Assembly (NCBI RefSeq): GCF_008705135.1
Contig: NZ_CP023694.1
Span: 8,593,001-8,657,000, forward strand
Length of the DNA stretch: 64,000 bases
DNA from: Streptomyces coeruleorubidus
Lineage (GTDB): Bacteria; Actinomycetota; Actinomycetes; Streptomycetales; Streptomycetaceae
Direction: 5' to 3'
Under the pieces are notes generated by a model. The model saw only the letters and a program-made list of their open reading frames with translations, had not been told where the DNA came from and did not search any database. Below, in pieces: positions 35,325-43,778 of the stretch (position 1 is its first letter; each line of letters starts with the position of its first letter). The position numbers and the translations under genes were made by a program.

Positions 35325-35435
35325 ATGCGCCCTGCGTCCATGTCCCCCCAGACAGGAACGGCTCTCTCTCCGAAGGACATGACGCTTCGTGCAGTTGCTC
35401 AACCTTGGAATTCTCGCCCATGTCGACGCAGGTAA
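35325..35435 (+). CDS. Possible leader ORF overlapping the ribosomal-protection gene
   Basis: Open frame of 36 codons with ATG 35325 preceded by a strong GAGGAG site 6 nt upstream. It ends at TAA 35433, 47 bases inside the next gene, in a different frame. A second ATG (35379) with GAAGG before it lies in the same frame. Codon choice is unusual for this genome (CTT, CGT, GTT, GCT, AAT, TCT), so it is not an ordinary protein gene. It may act as a translational attenuator or coupling peptide for the GTPase gene, which has a weaker start. The role is inferred. Confidence 0.4.
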   Translation: MRPASMSPQTGTALSPKDMTLRAVAQPWNSRPCRRR

Positions 35436-37362
35436 GACCAGCCTGACCGAGCGGCTGCTCCATTCGGCCGGGGTGATCGACGAGGTCGGCCGCGTCGACG
35501 ACGGGAACACCCGTACCGACACCCTCGCGCTGGAGCGGCAGCGTGGCATCACCATCAAGTCCGCCGTCGTCTCGTTCCCGCTCGACGGTGTGACGGTCAA
35601 CCTCATCGACACACCCGGTCACCCGGACTTCATCGCCGAGGTGGAGCGCGTGCTCGGCGTGCTGGACGGCGCCGTCCTCGTGATCTCCGCAGTCGAAGGC
35701 GTGCAGGCGCAGACGCGGGTGCTGATGCGGACGCTCCAGCGGCTGCGCATCCCGACCCTGCTCTTCGTCAACAAGATCGACCGGCGCGGGGCGCGGGACG
35801 AGGAGGTGCTGCGGTCGGTCGCGGCCCGCCTGACACCCGCGATCGTGCCGATGGGAACCGCCACCGGCCTCGGCACGCGCGCGGCCCGCTTCGTCCCGGG
35901 ACCCGGCCCGGCCGCCGCCCTCGACGTCCTGGCCGACCACGACGACACCCTGCTGTCCGCCTACGTCGAGAACGCTGTCACGGACGCCCTCCTGCGCAGG
36001 TCCCTCGTCGCGCAGACCCAGGAGGCCCTGGTCCACCCGGTCTATTTCGGCTCCGCCGCCACGGGCGCGGGCGTGGACGCGCTCCTGTCCGGCATCGAGG
36101 AACTGCTGCCGGCCGCCGACGGGGACACGGACGGGCCGGTCTCCGGCACCGTGTTCAAGGTCGAGCGCGGCCCGGCGGGGGAGAAGGTCGCCTACGCCCG
36201 GATGTACTCCGGCACGCTGCGCACCCGCGACCGGATCCCCTGCGGAGCGGACGGCACCGAGGGCCGGATCACCGGGATCAGCGTCTTCGGCCACGGCACG
36301 GACACCCGTGCGGACGCCGTCGCCGCCGGGCAGATCGCCCGGCTGTGGGGCCTCGGCGACATCAGGATCGGCGACGCGATCGGCGAACCCCGCAAGGCGT
36401 ACGAGCACTTCTTCGCCCCGCCCACCCTGGAGACGGTCGTCGTCCCGGGGCCCGGTGTGAACCGAGGCGCACTGCACCTCGCGCTCACCCAGCTCGCCGA
36501 ACAGGACCCGCTGATCGGCCTGCGCCAGGACGAACGCCGGCAGGAGACCTCCGTCTCCCTCTACGGCGAGGTGCAGAAGGAGGTCGTCCAGGCCACGCTC
36601 GCCGACGAGTACGGTCTCCACGTCACCTTCCGCGAGACCACCCCGCTGTGCGTCGAACGGCTCGTCGGCACCGGGCACGCCGTGGAGTTCAACAAGCAGG
36701 ACCCGAACCCGTTCCTCGCGACGGTCGGGCTGCGCGTCGAACCGGCACCGGTCGGCTCGGGCGTCGGCTTCCGGCTGGAGGTGGAGCTCGGGTCCATGCC
36801 GTACGCCTTCTTCAAGGCCGTCGAGGACACCGTGCGCGAGACCCTCGACCAGGGGCTGTACGGCTGGCAGGTCCCCGACTGCACCGTCACGATGACCCAC
36901 AGCGGCTACTCACCCCGCCAGAGCCACGCCCACCAGGGCTTCGACAAGAGCATGTCGAGCACCGGAGCCGACTTCCGCGGCGTCACCCCGCTGGTGCTCG
37001 TCGAGGCGCTGCGGCGGGCCGGGACACGGGTCCACGAGCCGATGCACCGCTTCCGTGTCGAGGTCCCGGCCGACACCCTCGGCGCCCTGCTGCCGGTCCT
37101 CGCCGGGCTCGCGGCCGTGCCGGAGGCGACGCGCAACCGGGGCGACCTCTGCGTCCTCGAAGGCACCGTGCCGGCGGCCCGGGTGCACGCCCTCGGACAA
37201 CTGCTGCCGGGACTGACCCGCGGTGAGGGAGAACTGGAGAGCGTCTTCGACCACTATGCGCCAGTCACGCACGGCACGATTCCCGAGCGTCCGCGCACCG
37301 ACCACAACCCGCTGAACAGGAAGGAGTACTTGTTGAACGTGACACGAAGAGTGGGTGGTTGA
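35389..37362 (+). CDS. TetM/OtrA-type ribosomal-protection GTPase
   Basis: EF-G-like translational GTPase of 657 residues that removes tetracyclines from the ribosome, or acts in a related ribosome-rescue role. G1 A-H-V-D-A-G-K-T is at residues 10-17, G2 R-G-I-T-I at 52-56, G3 D-T-P-G-H at 74-78 and G4 N-K-I-D at 128-131. The C-terminal EF-G domains IV and V are present, including the Y-S-P-R-Q-S-H-A-H loop region. The length matches TetM/OtrA (about 640-660) and not EF-G. Start is GTG 35389 (GAAGGA 11 nt upstream); TTG 35395 is possible. Resistance versus housekeeping function cannot be told from sequence. Confidence 0.88.
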   Translation: MQLLNLGILAHVDAGKTSLTERLLHSAGVIDEVGRVDDGNTRTDTLALERQRGITIKSAVVSFPLDGVTVNLIDTPGHPDFIAEVERVLGVLDGAVLVISAVEGVQAQTRVLMRTLQRLRIPTLLFVNKIDRRGARDEEVLRSVAARLTPAIVPMGTATGLGTRAARFVPGPGPAAALDVLADHDDTLLSAYVENAVTDALLRRSLVAQTQEALVHPVYFGSAATGAGVDALLSGIEELLPAADGDTDGPVSGTVFKVERGPAGEKVAYARMYSGTLRTRDRIPCGADGTEGRITGISVFGHGTDTRADAVAAGQIARLWGLGDIRIGDAIGEPRKAYEHFFAPPTLETVVVPGPGVNRGALHLALTQLAEQDPLIGLRQDERRQETSVSLYGEVQKEVVQATLADEYGLHVTFRETTPLCVERLVGTGHAVEFNKQDPNPFLATVGLRVEPAPVGSGVGFRLEVELGSMPYAFFKAVEDTVRETLDQGLYGWQVPDCTVTMTHSGYSPRQSHAHQGFDKSMSSTGADFRGVTPLVLVEALRRAGTRVHEPMHRFRVEVPADTLGALLPVLAGLAAVPEATRNRGDLCVLEGTVPAARVHALGQLLPGLTRGEGELESVFDHYAPVTHGTIPERPRTDHNPLNRKEYLLNVTRRVGG

Positions 37363-37387
37363 GGTGTGGGCGCTGGCCGAGAGGGAA

Positions 37388-37403
37388 CTTACTCCAGAGT
37401 CAG
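37388..37403. promoter_or_regulatory. Putative TetR operator upstream of the GH5 gene
   Basis: CTTACT-CCAG-AGTCAG, a near-palindrome lying 41 bp before the GH5 start. With flanks (AACTTACTCCAGAGTCAGG, 37386-37404) it matches the site at 40613-40631 in 16 of 19 positions. TTGACG just downstream (37410-37415) may be a -35 box, which would let a bound repressor block transcription. Confidence 0.6.
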
Positions 37404-37444
37404 GGGTGTTGACGGTGTCCTGATATCACCGGACTGTAGTGGAC

Positions 37445-39304
37445 ATGCCGACTATCCGAGTACGTCTGCTGGTTGTCCTGGCTGTCCTCTTCGGCTCCCT
37501 GTCGGTGGCGGGCGTCCCGCCCGCCATCGCCGCGCCCCCTCCCGGCTCCCTCTGGTTCGACGACCCGGCCGTCACCGTGAAGAACGGCCGGTTCACCGAC
37601 GCCTCCGGCCGCGAGGTCGTCCTGCGCGGCTACAACGTCTCCGGCGAGACCAAGCTCGCGGAGAACAAGGGCCTGCCCTTCGCCTCCGTCGCCGACGCCC
37701 GCGAGTCGGCGACCGCGCTGCGCGCCCTCGGCGGCGGCAACACCGTCCGCTTCCTGCTCTCCTGGGCCTACGCCGAGCCCGAGCGCGGCAAGGTGGACAC
37801 CGCCTATCTGGCCGCGGCCACCGCCCAGATGAAGGCCTTCCTCGACGCAGGCATCCGCGTCTACCCCGACTTCCACCAGGACCTCTACTCCCGGCACCTC
37901 TTCGACTCCGACAGCTGGTACACGGGCGACGGCGCGCCCAAGTGGGCGGTGGACGCCGGGAACTACCCCGACGAGTCCTGCGGGATCTGCCTCTTCTGGG
38001 GGCAGAACATCACCCAGAACGAGGCCGTGAAGCGTGCCACGTACGACTTCTGGCACAACGCGCACGGCGTGCAGGACGCCTTCCTCGCCACCGCCGAGAA
38101 GACCATGGCGTACGTCCGACAGCACCTGAGCGCCGACCAGTTCAAGGGCGTCGTCGGCTTCGACCCCTACAACGAGCCGCATGCCGGCGTCTACGACTCC
38201 GGGCAGACCAGCCGCGCCTGGGAGAAGGACGTGCTGTGGCCGTTCTTCGAGAGGTTCCGGGCCCGTATGGACGCGGCCGGCTGGCGGGACAAGCCGGCCT
38301 TCGTGGAGCCGAACCTCTTCTGGAACGCCAACCTCGACTTCCAGAAGCAGGAGGGCGGCCTGCTCGACGCGGGCAAGCTCGGACCCCGCTACGTCTTCAA
38401 CACCCACTTCTACGACCAGAAGGCCATCTCCGGCGTCTTCATGTGGGGCAAGGCGGCCGACGGCCAGTACGCGGGCGACTTCCGCACGGTCCGCGACCGG
38501 GCGGCCGCCGCGCAGACCGCCGCCGTGGTCAGCGAGTTCGGGCATCCCCTGGCGGGCAACGTCTCCGACAAGGCGCCGACCGTCCTCAAGGCGATGTACC
38601 AGGCCCTCGACTCCCGCCTGAAGGGCGCCGACTGGTGGTCCGACCCGGCGGCCTCGGGACCGGTGCTCTCCGGCTCGCAATGGCAGTGGGACATCTACAA
38701 CGGCCGGCACCGCGAGCTGATGAACGGCAACCCCGACAAGGTGCTCACCGCCGGTGACGCCTGGAACGACGAGGACCTGTCCGCCGTACGCCTCGACGAC
38801 TCGGGCAAGCCGGTGCTGCGCCAGGACGCCCGGCTCCTGGACCGCCTCTACCCGAGCGCCACGGCCGGGGAGACCGTCGGCTTCACCTACGAGGACCGCT
38901 CCCGGGACGGCTCGACGACCCTGACCTGGAACCCGGTGCCGGACTCACTGCCGAACGTGAAGCGGCTGGTGGGCTCGGGGCAGTACGGGCTGCTGCTGTG
39001 GCGTTCGGACGGCGGCCGGGCACCCACCGAACTGCACCTGCCGGCGAGCTTCCCGACCGCGTCCACCACCGTCGTCTCCGACCTGGGCACGTCCCACGCC
39101 CCGCCCGCGTACACCTCGACGACCCCGGTCGGCGTGGCCCAGGAGCCCGGCGGCACGGGAAGCCGCCGCCTGCTGCTCACCGCGCCGGACTCGGGCGTCC
39201 TGCACTACGCGCTGGTGACCAACGGGGCGACGGCTCCCTCGGCGGATCTGCTGAACGCGGCCCGCTCCGAGCTGGCGGCATGGACCGCGAAGGAGGTCAA
39301 CTAG
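37445..39304 (+). CDS. Secreted GH5 family glycosidase (endoglycoceramidase-like)
   Basis: Extracellular glycoside hydrolase of about 619 residues. A signal peptide with a basic n-region (M-P-T-I-R-V-R) ends near A-I-A-A. The GH5 barrel follows, with Y-N-V-S-G-E-T near the N-side, F-H-Q-D-L-Y-S, the acid/base Glu in F-D-P-Y-N-E-P and the nucleophile Glu in V-V-S-E-F-G-H. The pattern matches GH5 endoglycosylceramidase-like enzymes, with a beta-rich C-terminal domain. ATG 37445 gives the best signal peptide; GTG 37439 is possible. A putative TetR operator lies upstream. Its end overlaps the convergent beta-propeller gene by 8 bp. Confidence 0.87.
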   Translation: MPTIRVRLLVVLAVLFGSLSVAGVPPAIAAPPPGSLWFDDPAVTVKNGRFTDASGREVVLRGYNVSGETKLAENKGLPFASVADARESATALRALGGGNTVRFLLSWAYAEPERGKVDTAYLAAATAQMKAFLDAGIRVYPDFHQDLYSRHLFDSDSWYTGDGAPKWAVDAGNYPDESCGICLFWGQNITQNEAVKRATYDFWHNAHGVQDAFLATAEKTMAYVRQHLSADQFKGVVGFDPYNEPHAGVYDSGQTSRAWEKDVLWPFFERFRARMDAAGWRDKPAFVEPNLFWNANLDFQKQEGGLLDAGKLGPRYVFNTHFYDQKAISGVFMWGKAADGQYAGDFRTVRDRAAAAQTAAVVSEFGHPLAGNVSDKAPTVLKAMYQALDSRLKGADWWSDPAASGPVLSGSQWQWDIYNGRHRELMNGNPDKVLTAGDAWNDEDLSAVRLDDSGKPVLRQDARLLDRLYPSATAGETVGFTYEDRSRDGSTTLTWNPVPDSLPNVKRLVGSGQYGLLLWRSDGGRAPTELHLPASFPTASTTVVSDLGTSHAPPAYTSTTPVGVAQEPGGTGSRRLLLTAPDSGVLHYALVTNGATAPSADLLNAARSELAAWTAKEVN

Positions 39305-40553
39305 CGGACGGGCTCGTCCAGCCGGCCTCCACATGACCGAGCCGGACACGCTGCGGGTGGTCCCCGACCGGCACGGACGCGACCTTCTTCCCGGTGGCGA
39401 AGTCGATCGCCGTGACCTGGTCGGAGCCGCTCTCGGAGACGACACAACTCCTGCCGTCACCGCTGACCGTCGCCCAGTAGGGCTTGGCGGCGGTGACGAG
39501 CGGGCCCTCCTGGAGGGTGCCGCGGTCGACGACCGTGGCGTAGTCGTCCATGGTCCCCGCGACGCACAGCTTCTTGCCGTCCGGGCTCATCGAGAGGCCG
39601 TGGTGGCGTGAGTCGTTGACGAAGGTGGTGCGGTCGTCGCTGGTCGCCGGGTTCTTCGGCAGGGTCTTCGTACGGGTGATCTTGTCGGAGGCCAGGTCGT
39701 ACTCGAAGAAGCCGTTGAAGAACGACACCTGGAAGTACAGCTTCGACTCGTCCGGCGAGAACACGGCGGGCCGGACCGCGTCGGAGAAGTCCTTCAGGCC
39801 GATCGCGTCCAGGCGCGAGCGCATGTCGATGACCTTGATCTGCTGGTACGTGGTCGCGTCGATGACGGTGATGCGCCGGTCGCCCTTCGTCCAGTCCAGC
39901 CAGGGCGCGTCGGTCTGCGTGTTCACCTCGCCGATCGACATGTTGTAGATGTACTTGCCGTCCTTGGTGAAGATGTTCTCGTGCGGCTTGGCGCCGGTGG
40001 CGGCCTTGCCGAGCTGCTTGCCGGTCTCGATGTCCAGGACGTGCACGGTGTTGCCGGTCGAGGCCGACACCGCGACCCGCTTGCCGTCGGGGGAGACGGC
40101 CATGTGGTCGGCGCGGAAACCGGACACTGGGAAGCGCCAGTTGGTCCGCCCGGAGGCCAGGTCGATCGAGACGACGTCGGCGAAGCTGGGCCGGGAGACG
40201 ACCACCGACTTCCCGTCCGGCGTGGAGTACATGTCGTCGACGAACTGGTCGTGCCCCTCGCCGACGCTGTTGCGGATCGTCATGAAGGCGATCCATCTGA
40301 TCGGATCGGCGTTGATCTCCGCCATCCGCTCGTCCTTGTCGGGGATGACGTTGATCCGGCCGATCCTCGCGAAGTCGCCGGTGGACTTGATGACTTCGGC
40401 GGTGCCGTCCCAGTTGTTGCCCACGAACAGCACTTGGCGCAGCGCGGCGGAGGCTCCGGGGGCGTCCGCGTGGGCGGCGGTCGCGGGAACGGTGGCGGTC
40501 AGGGCGAGGGTGGCGGTCAGGGAGCACAGGTGCCGTCGTCGGAAGACGGGCAT
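39297..40553 (-). CDS. Secreted YncE-like beta-propeller protein
   Basis: Protein of 418 residues with a signal peptide (M-P-V-F-R-R-R-H-L, hydrophobic core, A-A-H-A-D). The mature part is built of WD/YVTN-like blades (S-P-D-G-K-x-V-x-V-S repeats such as V-S-P-D-G-K-R-V-A-V-S and M-S-P-D-G-K-K-L-C-V-A). It is presumably extracellular and binds a ligand or partner; no enzymatic residues are evident. ATG 40553 has RBS GAGGAGGG. It is divergent from the TetR gene across an intergenic region with the palindromic site and convergent with the GH5 gene, which carries the same site. Confidence 0.85.
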   Translation of the reverse strand: MPVFRRRHLCSLTATLALTATVPATAAHADAPGASAALRQVLFVGNNWDGTAEVIKSTGDFARIGRINVIPDKDERMAEINADPIRWIAFMTIRNSVGEGHDQFVDDMYSTPDGKSVVVSRPSFADVVSIDLASGRTNWRFPVSGFRADHMAVSPDGKRVAVSASTGNTVHVLDIETGKQLGKAATGAKPHENIFTKDGKYIYNMSIGEVNTQTDAPWLDWTKGDRRITVIDATTYQQIKVIDMRSRLDAIGLKDFSDAVRPAVFSPDESKLYFQVSFFNGFFEYDLASDKITRTKTLPKNPATSDDRTTFVNDSRHHGLSMSPDGKKLCVAGTMDDYATVVDRGTLQEGPLVTAAKPYWATVSGDGRSCVVSESGSDQVTAIDFATGKKVASVPVGDHPQRVRLGHVEAGWTSPSAS

Positions 40554-40612
40554 GGCTGATCCCTCCTCTGCGGGTGGGGGTGAGGAATCTGAACACACGT
40601 ACTTTCAGAGTC

Positions 40613-40631
40613 AACTTACTGCAAAGTAAGG
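40613..40631. promoter_or_regulatory. Palindromic TetR operator between the beta-propeller and TetR genes
   Basis: AACTTACTGCAAAGTAAGG contains the perfect inverted repeat CTTACT-GCAA-AGTAAG (40615-40630). A weaker related element (TACT-N5-AGTCA, 40600-40613) is adjacent. A 16-of-19 match lies before the GH5 gene. The most likely ligand is the TetR protein encoded just downstream. Confidence 0.7.
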
Positions 40632-40718
40632 AAGGGGCGGCCTTCTTCACAAGACCGCGGCCACGACAAAATCGCGTGCGAGCGAAGATGGGTGTCCGAG
40701 CGGATGAAGGGAGAGCCG

Positions 40719-41378
40719 GTGCCGGGCAGACTCAGAGCGCCGACCGGCCGCTACGGCGGCAAGACCGCCGAGGAGCGGCAGGCCGAGCGGCGCCGGCGGT
40801 TCCTGGACGCCGCGCTCCGGTTGTTCGGCGACACCCCAGGCTTCCGCGCCACCACCGTCGCGGCGCTCAGCGAGGCGGCCGGCCTGTCCACCCGTCAGTT
40901 CTACGAGGAGTTCCGGACCCTGGAGGACGTCCTCGCGGCCCTGCACCTCCAGGTCAACGACTGGGCCGAGGCGGCCGTGGTGGAGGCGGCGGCCGAGGCG
41001 GCGGACCTGCCGCTCGTCGAGCGCGCGACCGCGATCTTCCGCGCCTACGCCGGGAACCTCGCCGCCGATCCACGCCGGATCCGCATCACCTTCGTCGAGA
41101 TCATCGGCGTCAGCCCGCGCCTGGAGGAGCAGCGGCTCGCCCGCCGGGCCGGCTGGGTCGACCTCATCTGCGCCGAGGCCCGGGCGGCCGCCGCGCGCGG
41201 TGAGGCGGCACCGCGCGACTACCGCCTCGCGGCGACGGGTTTCATCGGCAGCGTCAACGGTCTGCTGCACGACTGGAGCGCCGGCTGGGTCGACGCGACA
41301 CTGGACGAGGTCGTCGACGAACTGGTCCGGCAGTTGCTGGGGATCCTGCGGCCCCCGGGCTGGAGTCCGCAGACCTGA
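40719..41378 (+). CDS. TetR-family transcriptional regulator
   Basis: Repressor of about 219 residues. The N-terminal HTH spans about residues 25-70 (R-R-R-F-L-D-A-A-L-R-L-F-G, T-T-V-A-A-L-S-E-A-A-G-L-S-T-R-Q-F-Y-E-E-F). The C-terminal helical ligand domain has no named ligand. I chose GTG 40719 because AAGGGAG lies 5 nt upstream; GTG 40692 and ATG 40704 are longer options without an RBS. It sits beside a perfect palindrome that recurs before the GH5 gene, so it probably controls itself, the beta-propeller gene and the glycosidase gene. It converges with the GlxA-like gene. Confidence 0.87.
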   Translation: MPGRLRAPTGRYGGKTAEERQAERRRRFLDAALRLFGDTPGFRATTVAALSEAAGLSTRQFYEEFRTLEDVLAALHLQVNDWAEAAVVEAAAEAADLPLVERATAIFRAYAGNLAADPRRIRITFVEIIGVSPRLEEQRLARRAGWVDLICAEARAAAARGEAAPRDYRLAATGFIGSVNGLLHDWSAGWVDATLDEVVDELVRQLLGILRPPGWSPQT

Positions 41379-41379
41379 C

Positions 41380-42405
41380 TCAGACCCGCGTACGTCCACG
41401 CCCGGTCGCCGGGGCCCCGGGAAAGGCCCGCCGGTAGTCGCCGGGCGACACCCCGAGGTGCCTCAGGAAGTGGTGGCGGAGATTGTTGGCCGTGCCGAGG
41501 CCGCTCAGCTCCCCGACCTTCTCGATCGGCAGGTCCGTCGACTCCAGCAGTGACCGCGCGCGCCCGAGCCGCTGGTCGAGCAGCCACTGGAGCGGGGTCG
41601 TCCCGGTGACGGCCTGGAGCCGCCGGTAGAAGGTACGCGGACTCATCGCGGCCCGCCGCGCCAGGTCGGCGACGGTCAGCGGCCGGTCCAGGTTGGCCCT
41701 CGCCCATTCGAGGACGGGCGCCAGCCCCTCGTCGTCGCCGGCCGGCACCGGCAGCTCGATGAACTGCGCCTGCCCGCCCGGCCGGTGGGCGGGCACCACC
41801 ATGCGGCGCGCGAGCTGGTTGGCGACGTGCGCCCCGAGATCGCGCCGCACCAGGTGCAGACACAGGTCCAGTCCGGCGGTCAGTCCCGCGCTGGTGAGCA
41901 CGTCGCCGTCGTCCACGTACAGCACCGACGCGTCCACCTGCACCTTCGGGTAACGCTCGGCCAGTTGTGCGGTGTGCATCCAGTGGGCGGTGGCACGCCG
42001 TCCGTCGAGCAGCCCCGCCTCGGCCAGCGCGAAGGCGCCCGTGCACAGGGAGACCATGCGGGTGCCCGCTTCATGAGCCCGGCGCAGCGCCTCGATCAGC
42101 TCCCGCGGCAGCGGCCTGCCCTCCTCGACGCACGGGTCGGGCACGGAGGGCACGATCACCGTGTCGGCACCGACCAGGTCGTCCAGTCCGTAGCGGGTGC
42201 GCAGGCTCAGCCCGTGGCCGCCCGCCGCACCGTCCCCCTCCTCCGCCCCGGCCCCGGTCCCGCACAGCCGCAGGTCGTACCAGGGGTCGGCCAGATCGGG
42301 CTGCGGCTTGCCGAACACGGTGCACGGGATGCTCAGTTCGTACAGATCCCACGAGGGGACCCCGATCTCCTCGGTCACGACCACGGCGACAGAACCGGCA
42401 CTCAT
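41380..42405 (-). CDS. GlxA-type AraC-family regulator with DJ-1/PfpI domain
   Basis: Transcription factor of 341 residues. The N-terminal DJ-1/PfpI (class I glutamine amidotransferase-like) domain covers about 1-190, with the nucleophile-elbow-like S-L-C-T-G-A-F-A-L-A-E-A-G-L-L. Two AraC helix-turn-helix motifs lie at about 240-330 (L-A-R-R-A-A-M-S-P-R-T-F-Y-R-R-L and the following repeat G-T-A-N-N-L-R-H-H-F). These regulators usually sense small amides or nitrogen compounds. It is divergent from the imine-reductase-like gene across a 129-bp gap, so that gene is its likely target. Confidence 0.9.
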   Translation of the reverse strand: MSAGSVAVVVTEEIGVPSWDLYELSIPCTVFGKPQPDLADPWYDLRLCGTGAGAEEGDGAAGGHGLSLRTRYGLDDLVGADTVIVPSVPDPCVEEGRPLPRELIEALRRAHEAGTRMVSLCTGAFALAEAGLLDGRRATAHWMHTAQLAERYPKVQVDASVLYVDDGDVLTSAGLTAGLDLCLHLVRRDLGAHVANQLARRMVVPAHRPGGQAQFIELPVPAGDDEGLAPVLEWARANLDRPLTVADLARRAAMSPRTFYRRLQAVTGTTPLQWLLDQRLGRARSLLESTDLPIEKVGELSGLGTANNLRHHFLRHLGVSPGDYRRAFPGAPATGRGRTRV

Positions 42406-42534
42406 GCTCCGCAGCCTAATGGCAGGAATTTGGTGGAGGCCGTCACCGCTGTCACTGTTCCCGATCTTCGTGCCCTGCGAGCGTGTCCGTACGTGATCAC
42501 GCGTCATCTGGCAGCAGATACCGAGGAGTTGGGA

Positions 42535-43422
42535 ATGAACGCAGAACACCGGCCGGTCACCGTCGTCGGACTGGGCTCGATGGGCTCGGCACTGGCCGCC
42601 GCCCTGCTGGACCGGGGCCACCCGACCACTGTGTGGAACCGGTCCCCGGACAAGGCCCGCCCCCTGGTCGACCGGGGTGCCCGCCTGGCCCGCACACCCC
42701 AGGAGGCGATCGCCGCCTCACCGCTGACCATCGCCTGCGTCCTGGACTACGAGGCGCTGTACACCGCCCTCGACCCGGCCACCGGCGAACTGGCGGGCAG
42801 AACCCTGGTCAACCTCACCTCCGGGTCCCCCGAACAGGCCCAGGAGGCGGTCAAGTGGGCCGACTCCCACGGGGCCGGCTACCTCGACGGCGCCATCATG
42901 ACCACCCCGCCCGGCGTCGGCGACCCCGCCATGATGTTCCTCTACAGCGGCTACCAGGAGGTCTTCGACGCCCACCGCTCCACCCTGGCGACTCTCGGCG
43001 ACCCCCTCCACCTGGGCACCGACCCCGGCCTCGCCTCCCTCTACGACGCCGCCCTGCTCGGCCTGATGTGGTCCACCATGACCGGCTGGCTGCACGGCAC
43101 CGCGCTGGTCGGCGCCGAGCGGACACCGGCCACCGCCTTCACCCCGGTCGCGATCCGCTGGCTGAGCACGGTGACGCGCTTCCTCACCACGTACGCGCCC
43201 CAGGTGGACGCCGGCCGCTACCCGGGGGACGACGCCACCGTCCACGTGCAGATCGCGGCCATCGACCACCTCATCCACGCGGCGGCGGCCCGTGGCATCG
43301 ACAACGCGCTGCCCGAGCTCCTCAAGACCGCCATGGAGAAGGCCGCCGCCGCCGGTCACGGACAGGACAGTTACGCCAGCCTGATCGAGGTTTTGAGGAC
43401 ACCAGCCGACAGCGAGGCCTGA
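42535..43422 (+). CDS. NAD(P)-dependent imine-reductase-like oxidoreductase
   Basis: Protein of 295 residues with a 6-phosphogluconate/beta-hydroxyacid dehydrogenase fold. The N-terminal cofactor motif is V-V-G-L-G-S-M-G-S-A, followed by W-N-R-S-P-x-K (NADP-type). The C-terminal helical domain, with Y-D-A-A-L-L-G-L-M-W-S, resembles imine reductases and lacks the catalytic Lys of hydroxyacid dehydrogenases. ATG 42535 has RBS CGAGGAG. It is divergent from the GlxA-type regulator, which probably controls it. The substrate is presumably a cyclic imine, by family. Confidence 0.82.
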   Translation: MNAEHRPVTVVGLGSMGSALAAALLDRGHPTTVWNRSPDKARPLVDRGARLARTPQEAIAASPLTIACVLDYEALYTALDPATGELAGRTLVNLTSGSPEQAQEAVKWADSHGAGYLDGAIMTTPPGVGDPAMMFLYSGYQEVFDAHRSTLATLGDPLHLGTDPGLASLYDAALLGLMWSTMTGWLHGTALVGAERTPATAFTPVAIRWLSTVTRFLTTYAPQVDAGRYPGDDATVHVQIAAIDHLIHAAAARGIDNALPELLKTAMEKAAAAGHGQDSYASLIEVLRTPADSEA

Positions 43423-43427
43423 CACCG

Positions 43428-43778
43428 CTAGACCGACACCAGCACCACGAGATTCACCGCCACCAGCAGCGCGCATCCCAGCAGCAGACCGGCCAGCAGC
43501 CGTGCGCGGAGCCTGCGGTACACCTCCTCGTACTCGCCCCGCAGCTCCTGCCCGCGCCGCGCCGTGCGGTGCCACGAAGCCTGGGCGAGGGCGAGGTGCT
43601 CCGCCGCGAACAGCCGCTCAACCTCCTCCCGTCCGGCCTCCGGCAGCCGTTCGAGCCGGGCGGCGAAGCGCGCGGCGGCCGCGCGAGCCTCCTCGTGTGC
43701 GGCGGCGGCGAGCAGATGGCCCTCGACCTCGTTGTGGAACGCCCGCAGATCCACGGGCAGACCTTCCATGGCGGTCAT
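43428..43778 (-). CDS. Small single-span membrane protein coupled to ctaD
   Basis: Protein of 116 residues. The first 90 residues are helical and rich in Ala, Glu and Arg, and may form a coiled coil; a single membrane helix closes the protein (L-L-A-G-L-L-L-G-C-A-L-L-V-A-V). ATG 43778 overlaps the ctaD stop as ATGA, so it is translated with the oxidase subunit. I do not recognise the family. A small accessory or assembly subunit of the orphan oxidase is a reasonable guess from position. Confidence 0.72.
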   Translation of the reverse strand: MTAMEGLPVDLRAFHNEVEGHLLAAAAHEEARAAAARFAARLERLPEAGREEVERLFAAEHLALAQASWHRTARRGQELRGEYEEVYRRLRARLLAGLLLGCALLVAVNLVVLVSV

